Below, in pieces: positions 6,151 through 12,121 of a DNA stretch of 12,121 bases. This stretch comes from Clostridia bacterium. Its GTDB lineage: Bacteria; Bacillota; Clostridia; Christensenellales; UBA1242. The stretch lies in the NCBI GenBank assembly GCA_017399515.1, contig JAFQBZ010000131.1, positions 1-12,121 of the forward strand, read 5' to 3'. The notes beneath the pieces are model-generated. The model was not told the origin of the DNA and made no database searches. It worked only from the letters and a program-made list of their open reading frames with translations. Position numbers and translations under genes: made by a program. Numbering within the stretch: position 1 is the first letter of the stretch; every line of letters starts with the position of its first letter.

Positions 6151-7401
6151 ATGAAATATGTGATTAATGGTGGAAATAAACTTTTTGGAAAACTTCAAGT
6201 TGATTCTGCTAAAAATGCAATACTTCCTATTATTGCAGCAACCATTATGTGTGATGAAGACTGCGTTATTGAAGACATTCCGTTATATCTTGATGTGAAT
6301 GAAATGGGGCTTATATTAGAAAAACTTGGAAAAAAGGTGACGGTTAGTGGTGGAAATATGATTATTTCTGGTTCGCTTTCAAGCACATCTGTGATTATGG
6401 CAGAAACAAAAACCTTGCGTTCAAGCATTTTTATGATGGGTTCAATACTCTCTAAATATAGAAAAGCAATCTTTACATATCCTGGTGGGTGTGATATAGG
6501 AAAAAGACCAATTGACATTCATCTTGCTGGGCTTGAAAGGCTTGGAATAAAATTTTCATTTGCAAACGATTTGATTTATTCAGATGCAAGCAGAATGAGT
6601 GGCTCAGTTGTTGAACTTTCGTTTCCAAGTGTTGGGGCAACTGAAAACATTATGATGGCAAGCACACTTATTGATGGAGAGATGACGGTTATTAAAAATG
6701 CGGCGCGTGAGCCTGAAATTGTTGAACTTGCAAGGTTTATCAATTCGATGGGTGGAAAGGTTTTTGGTGCAGGTTATGAAACCATTGTGATTTATGGAGT
6801 GAAAAAACTTCACGGCACAACTTTTAAATGTATGGGTGATAGAATTGCTGCCGGAACATATTTAATTGCTGGTGCAATGTGTGGTGGAAAAATTGAACTT
6901 GATGGTATTGATCCAAACTTTTTATTGCCACTTATTGTTTTTTTGCGTAATTCTGGTTGCAACATTGATTTGTTTAGTGATAAAATAACACTAGAGAACT
7001 TTTCAAGGCTTAAGTCTGCTCAAAAAATCGAAACGGCAATTTATCCTGGTTTTCCAACAGATTTGCAGTCACCGATGCTTGTTATGCAAACAATTTCGAA
7101 GGGAACATCAATCATTCACGAAACTGTGTTTGAATCAAGGTTTAAAGTGGTTGCAGAACTTTTGAAAATGGGTGCAAAAATTAATGTAAGTGAAAGATAT
7201 GCAACGGTTGTTGGTGTGCAAAAACTAAAACCGGCAGAAGTGGTTTGCCCAGACCTTAGAGGCGGTGCAGGGCTTGTGCTTGCAGGGCTTGTTGCAAAAG
7301 GAAAAACCACTGTTGATAAAATTTACCATATTGAGCGTGGGTATTACAATTTAGATTTGAATCTTAAAAGTTTAGGAGCAATAATTGATAAGGTAGAATA
7401 A
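6151..7401 (+). CDS. murA: UDP-N-acetylglucosamine 1-carboxyvinyltransferase MurA
   Basis: MurA transfers enolpyruvate from phosphoenolpyruvate to UDP-GlcNAc, the first committed step of peptidoglycan precursor synthesis, in the cytoplasm. At 416 residues it has the usual length. Key residues match the E. coli enzyme with an offset of one: Lys21-Asn22 in SAKNAILP, Arg90, the catalytic Cys114 in PGGCDIGKRP with Arg119, Asp304 in GFPTDLQSP, and Arg396 in HIERGY. The Cys at 114 predicts fosfomycin sensitivity of the enzyme itself, since resistant MurA forms carry Asp there. A GTG at 6145 is in frame, but the ATG at 6151 is preferred because GAGG (6142-6145) sits five bases before it. It lies six bases before ftsQ. 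Many Bacillota have two MurA paralogues, and which one this is cannot be told. Confidence 0.97.
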   Translation: MKYVINGGNKLFGKLQVDSAKNAILPIIAATIMCDEDCVIEDIPLYLDVNEMGLILEKLGKKVTVSGGNMIISGSLSSTSVIMAETKTLRSSIFMMGSILSKYRKAIFTYPGGCDIGKRPIDIHLAGLERLGIKFSFANDLIYSDASRMSGSVVELSFPSVGATENIMMASTLIDGEMTVIKNAAREPEIVELARFINSMGGKVFGAGYETIVIYGVKKLHGTTFKCMGDRIAAGTYLIAGAMCGGKIELDGIDPNFLLPLIVFLRNSGCNIDLFSDKITLENFSRLKSAQKIETAIYPGFPTDLQSPMLVMQTISKGTSIIHETVFESRFKVVAELLKMGAKINVSERYATVVGVQKLKPAEVVCPDLRGGAGLVLAGLVAKGKTTVDKIYHIERGYYNLDLNLKSLGAIIDKVE

Positions 7402-7407
7402 TTTTCT

Positions 7408-8247
7408 ATGGAAAGAAGACAAAAGAAGACTTTAATAATTCTTGGAAGTGTTGGTTTGGCACTTATTGTTTTTTGTGTGATTTTTGCGCTTATGTTTAGG
7501 CTTAAAACTGTTGATGTTGAATTTAGGTCAAGAGCAGTTAACACAAATCTTCCTGCAGAAATTCAAGAAAGAGTTTTTGAAACAGGTGAGTTTGATATTG
7601 GAAAAAATATTGTTTTTATGAATTTTGATGACAACATTGCAAAAATTGAAAAGAGCAATCCGTTTGTTAAAGTTGAACAAATTATTCGCAGGTTTCCAAA
7701 CAAAGTAACAATTTACATTTCAGAGAGAATTCCAAAATTTAGAGTTAAAGAAGATTCGAATGATGTAAATGATTGGTATATATTAGATGAAGACTTTAAA
7801 ATTTTAGACAAAGTTTCTGCAGAAGAACTTGTGACTAAAAAAGTTTCTGGAGATTTAACATATTTCAAGCAAACAACTGAAATTGCTAAAGAAACATTAA
7901 CATTCAAATCAGCAATTCTTGGTGAATTTGTGACAGATGCCGAAGAAATCAAAAACTTTATGAGTAAAATTTCTGCAGGTGTTTATGCTAAAACAAAAGA
8001 CCCAACAGTGATTAGAAGTGTTAATTATTCGATGGTTAACAATCAATTTGAAATCGTGATGAGAAATCAAGGTCTTGATAATGAAGAAGGTTGTATGCTT
8101 TTAATTTCTGGTGAAGCCGATCTTTATGAAAAAGTGCTTGCAGGGGTTGTTGTTCATTTGAGCAATAACGAAGCAAATAAACCAGGTGTTATTATTGAGA
8201 TTCATAAAAATGCTGCAGGTGACTATTACGGCGTGACAAAAAAATAA
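7408..8247 (+). CDS. ftsQ: Cell division protein FtsQ/DivIB
   Basis: FtsQ/DivIB is a bitopic divisome protein that works with FtsL and FtsB (DivIC) to link the Z-ring to septal peptidoglycan synthesis. The 279-residue product has a short basic cytoplasmic tail (MERRQKK), one membrane span at about 9-30, then a POTRA-like domain at about 31-107 that contains NPFVKVEQIIRRFPNKVTI. A beta domain begins near the WYILDEDFKIL stretch (123-133), a recognisable FtsQ pattern. The length and order fit DivIB. It follows murA after six bases, and no well-placed Shine-Dalgarno is seen (an AAGG is 14 bases away), so translation may depend on coupling to murA. The terminator stem overlaps its stop codon. Confidence 0.93.
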   Translation: MERRQKKTLIILGSVGLALIVFCVIFALMFRLKTVDVEFRSRAVNTNLPAEIQERVFETGEFDIGKNIVFMNFDDNIAKIEKSNPFVKVEQIIRRFPNKVTIYISERIPKFRVKEDSNDVNDWYILDEDFKILDKVSAEELVTKKVSGDLTYFKQTTEIAKETLTFKSAILGEFVTDAEEIKNFMSKISAGVYAKTKDPTVIRSVNYSMVNNQFEIVMRNQGLDNEEGCMLLISGEADLYEKVLAGVVVHLSNNEANKPGVIIEIHKNAAGDYYGVTKK

Positions 8248-8279
8248 AAGACAAAGGCAAAATCTTTTGTCTTTTTTTT
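8246..8279 (+). terminator. Rho-independent terminator of murA-ftsQ, overlapping the stop codon
   Basis: The stem pairs 8246-8257 with 8264-8275, with one G:T wobble, around a 6-base loop. The T run reaches 8279. The first bases of the stem are the last two of the ftsQ TAA. It separates murA-ftsQ from ftsA-ftsZ. Confidence 0.85.
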
Positions 8280-8333
8280 GTGTTTAATTACAAATAAAAT
8301 CGCACATAATTTGTTAATTGATTGGTTTTTTGT

Positions 8334-8362
8334 TTGACACAAAAATCTTATATGAATATACT
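8334..8362 (+). promoter_or_regulatory. Strong sigma-A promoter for ftsA-ftsZ
   Basis: A perfect TTGACA (8334-8339) is followed after exactly 17 bases by TATACT (8357-8362), one base off consensus. Transcription would start near 8369, giving a leader of about 30 bases that contains the 8-base palindrome TGTCGACA (8382-8389) and the AAGGA at 8391-8395. This is the best promoter in the window, as fits the high demand for FtsZ. Confidence 0.8.
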
Positions 8363-8400
8363 TAAAATATCATAGAAATATTGTCGACATAAGGATTTGT

Positions 8401-9546
8401 ATGAAAGAAAGCACAGCGATTATTGATATTGGCTCATCAACAATAGTTACGCTTATTGGAGAACATGGCGTTAATGACACCTTTAAAATTCTTGGTAAAG
8501 GTGAGGTTTCTTATGCTGGTTTTCAAAATGCTGAGTTTTTAGAACCAGAAAGTTTGAAGTATGCTATTGCACAGTCAATTTCTAATGCTGAAATCACATC
8601 TGAAACAAAGGTTACCAGTGTTTATATTGGTGTTCCTGGTGAGTTTAGCACCTGTGTGACCAAGTCAGTTAATTTAACATTTCCTAGAGCAAAACGAGTT
8701 TCAAAATTCGATATTGATAATATTTTTAAGACAGGCGACACTTTTCAAGATGACAAAAAATATGTCGTTGTGAATAACACTGTTGTTTATTATGAACTTG
8801 ATGGAATGAGAAGAGTTATTGAACCTCTTGATGAAAAAGCAAAATCAATAACAGGTTTCGTTTCTTACATTTTAGCAGAAAGACAATTTGTGTCACTTTT
8901 AAAAGCAGTGTTTAAAGATTTAAGAATTGAAATCGCTGGTTTCATTTCTTCAACACTTGCTGAATGTTTATATTTGTTTGAAAATAGTGTTCGTGATAGA
9001 TATGTGCTTATGGTTGATGTTGGTTACATCACCACAACTGTTGCGCTTTCTCGTGGCAATGCACTTTTATATTTAAACAGTTTTTCACTTGGTGGTGGAT
9101 ACATCACTTCCGATTTGTCACAATGCTTAAAAATTTCTTTTGCTGAAGCAGAAAGATTAAAGCATAAAATTGTTTTGGGGTGGAATCCTAAAGATTGTGA
9201 CACTTACGAAGTTGAAGGTGATGAAATTATGCAATCATTCTCTGCAAAAGCAACAAATGAAATTGCTGCTGACAGGGTTGAAATGATTTGTGATTATATC
9301 AATAAGTGTTTAGATCGCTGCAGATATGATTTGCCTGAATTTTTACCAATTTATTTTGTTGGTGGTGGTTTTAATTTTATTCAAGGCATAAAAACAATTA
9401 TCTCTAAAAAATTAAAACGCAAAGTTGAATTTGTAAACTCAATTAGAAATCGAGAAATAAGACCATATGATGCAAGTGAAGAAGGTTTGCTTAATATGAT
9501 TTTAAACTATGGCTATATGCTCGATGAATTGATAGTAAAGGTATAA
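8401..9546 (+). CDS. ftsA: Cell division protein FtsA, apparently without C-terminal anchor helix
   Basis: FtsA is an actin-like ATPase that binds the FtsZ tail and normally ties the Z-ring to the membrane. The actin-fold signatures are clear: phosphate-1 loop DIGSSTIVTLIG (9-20), an SHS2-type 1C subdomain at about 81-160, phosphate-2 DVGYITTTVAL (206-216) and the adenosine motif FVGGGFNFIQGI (319-330). The product is 381 residues, against about 420-440 for E. coli and B. subtilis FtsA. It stops just after the final helix of the core (EEGLLNMILNYGYMLDELIV), so the variable linker and amphipathic membrane-targeting helix seem absent. AAGGA at 8391-8395, five bases before the ATG, sets the start. 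It is followed after 7-13 bases by ftsZ. Because ftsZ follows directly, FtsA is the likeliest identity, although a related actin-like protein such as PilM is conceivable. Confidence 0.92.
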   Translation: MKESTAIIDIGSSTIVTLIGEHGVNDTFKILGKGEVSYAGFQNAEFLEPESLKYAIAQSISNAEITSETKVTSVYIGVPGEFSTCVTKSVNLTFPRAKRVSKFDIDNIFKTGDTFQDDKKYVVVNNTVVYYELDGMRRVIEPLDEKAKSITGFVSYILAERQFVSLLKAVFKDLRIEIAGFISSTLAECLYLFENSVRDRYVLMVDVGYITTTVALSRGNALLYLNSFSLGGGYITSDLSQCLKISFAEAERLKHKIVLGWNPKDCDTYEVEGDEIMQSFSAKATNEIAADRVEMICDYINKCLDRCRYDLPEFLPIYFVGGGFNFIQGIKTIISKKLKRKVEFVNSIRNREIRPYDASEEGLLNMILNYGYMLDELIVKV

Positions 9547-9559
9547 GGAAGATTTGAAT

Positions 9560-11038
9560 ATGGAAATCAATAATATTACACCTATTTGTAAAATTTTAGT
9601 TGTTGGCGTTGGTGGTGGTGGCTGCAACGCAGTTAACAGAATGATCGCATCTGGTTTAAAGAGTGCGTCTTTTATTGCTGCAAACACAGATAAACAAGCA
9701 TTAATGCTCAGCAAAGCACCGGTTCAAATTCAACTTGGAGAAAAACTCACAAAAGGTCTTGGCGCAGGTGCAGACCCAGAAATTGGAAGAAAGGCTGCAG
9801 AAGAAAGCAGACAACAAATTTGTGACAAACTTCGTGGGGTTGACCTTGTGTTTATCACAGCCGGAATGGGTGGTGGAACAGGAACAGGTGCTGCTCCTGT
9901 AATTGCAAGCATTGCTCGTGAAATGGGCATTCTCACAATTGCAGTGGTTACAAAACCATTCGAATTTGAAGGAAGAACAAGATCTGCCAATGCAGAACTT
10001 GGTATTAAAAGTTTGAGTAAATGTGTTGATACACTTGTTGTTATTCCAAATGACAGACTTTTATCAATCGCTCCAAAGGGAACATCAATTGTTGACGCAT
10101 TCAAATATGCAGATGAAGTTTTAAGACAAGGCATTCAAGGCATTTCTGACCTTATTGCAACACCATCTCTTATCAATCTTGACTTTGCTGATGTTAGAAC
10201 AGTTATGAAAAACCGTGGGCTTGCTCATATGGGTATTGGTGAAGGAAAAGGCGAAAAGAGAAATGAAATTGCAGTTCGTCAAGCAATTGCAAGTCCGCTT
10301 CTTGAAACATCAATCAATGGTGCAAAAGCGGTTATTATCAATGTTAAAGGTGGCTTTGATTTAACACTTGAAGAAGTTAATGACGCTGTTAACATGGTTA
10401 AAGAAGTTGTGGCGCCTGACGCTAACACAATTTTTGGTGCTACCATTGATGAAAATTATACCGAAAGAATGATTGTTACAATTGTTGCAACTGGTTTTGA
10501 AGGAAGTAAATTTGAAAATGCAACAGCACCATCAAGACCAAGTTTCTTGCAACCACAAGACAGACTTTCACAAATTTCAAGACCACAAGAAACAGGAAAT
10601 TTTGATAAGAATAGATTTAATGATTTTGTAACAGGAAAACCAACAGCGGTGGCTTCACTTTTTGAAAAGAATTTTGGAATGCCAGAACCAAAAATGATGA
10701 ATGCTGAACCTGAAAGACAACCTGTTATGACTCAATTTGCAAAGCAACAACCATCTCAAGCAAATGATTTAGATTTATGGAATAGACTTCGTGGTTCAAA
10801 CTCAAATGAACAACCTGTTCAAAGGGAAACACAAATCATTCCAAATCAAGCAGAAATTGATAGAAAATATGGAATCACTCCAGAACAAAATTCTTCTGCT
10901 TATGATTCAAGAATGGGTCAAAATTCAGTTCAAAACCCTTATGATGGAATGAATAATAATCAAGTTCAACCAAATTCAAACATTAGAGTTGAAGATGCAG
11001 ACATTCCACCATTTTTAAGAAGAAAATTCAATAAATAA
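9560..11038 (+). CDS. ftsZ: Cell division protein FtsZ
   Basis: FtsZ is the tubulin-like GTPase that polymerises into the division ring. The 492-residue product has the N-terminal nucleotide-binding glycines (VGVGGGGCNAVNRM, 16-28), the tubulin signature GGGTGTG (104-110), the KPFEFEGRTR segment (132-141) and the T7 synergy loop with NLDFADV (206-212), whose acidic residue completes GTP hydrolysis across the polymer interface. The globular part ends near 317. A linker of about 160 residues rich in Asn, Gln, Pro and Ser follows, then the conserved tail DIPPFLRRKFNK (481-492) that binds FtsA, SepF and other partners. The ATG at 9560 lies 10 bases after AAGGA (9545-9549). An in-frame TTG at 9554 would add two residues and cannot be excluded. 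It is cotranscribed with ftsA. Confidence 0.98.
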   Translation: MEINNITPICKILVVGVGGGGCNAVNRMIASGLKSASFIAANTDKQALMLSKAPVQIQLGEKLTKGLGAGADPEIGRKAAEESRQQICDKLRGVDLVFITAGMGGGTGTGAAPVIASIAREMGILTIAVVTKPFEFEGRTRSANAELGIKSLSKCVDTLVVIPNDRLLSIAPKGTSIVDAFKYADEVLRQGIQGISDLIATPSLINLDFADVRTVMKNRGLAHMGIGEGKGEKRNEIAVRQAIASPLLETSINGAKAVIINVKGGFDLTLEEVNDAVNMVKEVVAPDANTIFGATIDENYTERMIVTIVATGFEGSKFENATAPSRPSFLQPQDRLSQISRPQETGNFDKNRFNDFVTGKPTAVASLFEKNFGMPEPKMMNAEPERQPVMTQFAKQQPSQANDLDLWNRLRGSNSNEQPVQRETQIIPNQAEIDRKYGITPEQNSSAYDSRMGQNSVQNPYDGMNNNQVQPNSNIRVEDADIPPFLRRKFNK

Positions 11039-11065
11039 AAACAGGCAGAAATGCCTGTTTTTTTT
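11037..11065 (+). terminator. Rho-independent terminator of ftsA-ftsZ
   Basis: A perfect stem pairs 11037-11047 with 11052-11062 around a GAAA tetraloop (11048-11051), and the T run reaches 11065. Its core CAGGCA/TGCCTG is the most GC-rich stem in the window. It begins within the ftsZ stop codon. Confidence 0.92.
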
Positions 11066-11118
11066 ATAGTTATTATTCAAATTATTTATGTGGAAATTTT
11101 AAAAGTCTGCGTTTTTTA

Positions 11119-11148
11119 TTATGAAAAAAAGTAAAGATAATCTATAAT
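11119..11148 (+). promoter_or_regulatory. Putative promoter for the phosphohexomutase gene
   Basis: A perfect TATAAT (11143-11148) has a weak TTATGA (11119-11124) 18 bases upstream. Transcription would start near 11155. A second TATAAT at 11156-11161 is too close to the ATG at 11177 to leave a full ribosome binding site. The preceding terminator makes a promoter here likely, though the -35 is poor. Confidence 0.4.
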
Positions 11149-11176
11149 GGAAACATATAATGTTTTAGAGGTGTTT

Positions 11177-12121
11177 ATGAATTATCAAGAAAGATATGAT
11201 TTTTGGCTTAAAAATGTTAAAGATGAAACTTTACTTGCTGAACTTAAACAAATGTCTGATGAACAAATTCAGTCAGCATTTTTCAGTGAATTAGAGTTTG
11301 GAACAGCAGGTCTTCGTGGCATTGTTGGTGCTGGAAGCAATCGTATGAATATTTACAATGTTGCAAGGGTAACACTTGCACTTGCTGCTTATGTTAAACA
11401 AATTAAAGGCAAGTCAATTGCAGTTAGTTATGACACAAGAAATATGTCTAAAGAGTTTGCTGAACTTGTTGCTGGAATTGTTGCAAAACAAGGCATTAAA
11501 GTTTACCTTGCTGCTGACACAATGCCAACACCATTTTTGTCATATATGGTTAGATATTATAAATGTGATGCGGGTGTAATGATAACAGCAAGTCACAATC
11601 CAAAAGATTATAATGGTTATAAAGTTTATGGAAATGATGGTGCACAATTGCTTGAAGAACCATCTTATGAAATCATGAAGATTGCTGAAAGTTTTGAACT
11701 TTTCAAATATGAATCACTTGATTTAGAAGAAGGTTTAAAATCAGGCATAATCACTTACACCGATGATAAAATTTTGGAAGATTACATCAGTATTGTGAAA
11801 TCAGTTTCAGTAAATAGAATTGAAGATATTTCAGTTGTTTATTCAGCGCTTAATGGAACAGGTTTTCAAACACTTCCAAGAGTTATAACAGAACAAGGTG
11901 CAAAGGTTCATTTAAACACAGTGCAATGTGTTCCTGATAAAAACTTTACAACTTGTGCTTATCCAAACCCTGAAAAGATTGAAGTTTATGAAACTTCACT
12001 TGAGATTGCAAAAAATAACAATGCTGACCTTATTATTGCAAGTGACCCAGATGCTGACCGTGTTGGTGTTATGGTTAAACATATGGGAGAATATGTTCAT
12101 TTAAGTGGAAACGAAATAGGA
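11177..12121 (+). CDS. Phosphoglucomutase/phosphomannomutase, N-terminal part (runs off window)
   Basis: This alpha-D-phosphohexomutase interconverts sugar 6-phosphate and 1-phosphate, supplying glucose-1-phosphate or mannose-1-phosphate for envelope polymers and glycogen. The frame stays open from the ATG to the right edge, 315 codons, so the C-terminal part is outside. The visible motifs are FGTAGLRG (41-48), GAGSNRMNIY (51-60), the catalytic phosphoserine Ser139 in TASHNPKDYNGYKVYG, and the metal-binding loop DPDADR (290-295). The roughly 40-residue N-terminal lead before FGTAGLRG matches the longer PgcA-like bacterial phosphoglucomutases of about 570-580 residues, but substrate choice cannot be read from this part. 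GAGG at 11168-11171, five bases before the ATG, sets the start. Its own promoter and the preceding terminator suggest that it is a separate unit from ftsZ. Confidence 0.93.
   Translation, partial: MNYQERYDFWLKNVKDETLLAELKQMSDEQIQSAFFSELEFGTAGLRGIVGAGSNRMNIYNVARVTLALAAYVKQIKGKSIAVSYDTRNMSKEFAELVAGIVAKQGIKVYLAADTMPTPFLSYMVRYYKCDAGVMITASHNPKDYNGYKVYGNDGAQLLEEPSYEIMKIAESFELFKYESLDLEEGLKSGIITYTDDKILEDYISIVKSVSVNRIEDISVVYSALNGTGFQTLPRVITEQGAKVHLNTVQCVPDKNFTTCAYPNPEKIEVYETSLEIAKNNNADLIIASDPDADRVGVMVKHMGEYVHLSGNEIG

Noticed and set aside
8382..8389. Palindrome TGTCGACA in the ftsA leader
   Set aside because: Eight bases is too short to claim as an operator, and there is no second copy elsewhere that I noticed.
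9730..10134. Open frame on the - strand inside ftsZ
   Set aside because: It is the antisense of a highly conserved FtsZ coding region; its Pro/Ser-rich product is a by-product of the Gly-rich sense strand.
11376..11579. Short + strand open frame inside the phosphohexomutase
   Set aside because: It is a shifted-frame shadow (Leu-rich) of a region coding for the conserved mutase.

Overview
This is an AT-rich window in which every gene lies on the + strand and every complete gene, like the partial reading frame at the left edge, ends in TAA. The standard code works throughout, with Trp as TGG and no internal TGA. The low GC, AGGAGG-type ribosome binding sites, U-tailed hairpin terminators and the order murA-ftsQ-ftsA-ftsZ suggest a low-GC Bacillota/Clostridia-type bacterium, probably an uncultured one. 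This placement is an inference; no rRNA or tRNA is present to fix it.

Layout. (1) 1-120: a possible C-terminal scrap of an upstream gene, then a strong terminator. (2) 172-3288: four genes without a clear named family, except that the last is an HD-domain phosphohydrolase. The first (172-1149) has its own promoter-like sequence and no Shine-Dalgarno, and resembles a divergent protein-kinase-like fold. The next three (1214-3288) look like an operon behind a good extended -10 promoter, closed by a hairpin at 3350-3388. (3) 3487-6035: a compact ABC-2 exporter operon of one ATPase and two overlapping permeases, closed by a terminator at 6046-6077. (4) 6151-8247: murA and ftsQ/divIB, closed by a terminator that overlaps the ftsQ stop codon. 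(5) 8401-11038: ftsA and ftsZ behind a near-consensus sigma-A promoter, closed by a GAAA-loop terminator. (6) 11177 to the right edge: the N-terminal 315 codons of a phosphoglucomutase/phosphomannomutase.

How the genes work together. MurA makes the first committed peptidoglycan precursor. FtsQ links the divisome to septal wall synthesis. FtsZ forms the ring and FtsA normally anchors it to the membrane. The phosphohexomutase would supply sugar-1-phosphates for envelope polymers. The window is therefore mainly a cell-envelope and division locus, next to an exporter and a small cluster of unknown genes.

Most interesting points: an FtsA that appears to lack the usual C-terminal membrane-targeting helix, paired with an FtsZ that has a long Asn/Gln-rich linker and an intact C-terminal peptide; and the unknown 172-3288 cluster combining a kinase-like protein with an HD hydrolase. 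I found no CRISPR array, insertion sequence, RNA gene or phage gene. No gene-free stretch exceeds about 200 bases.
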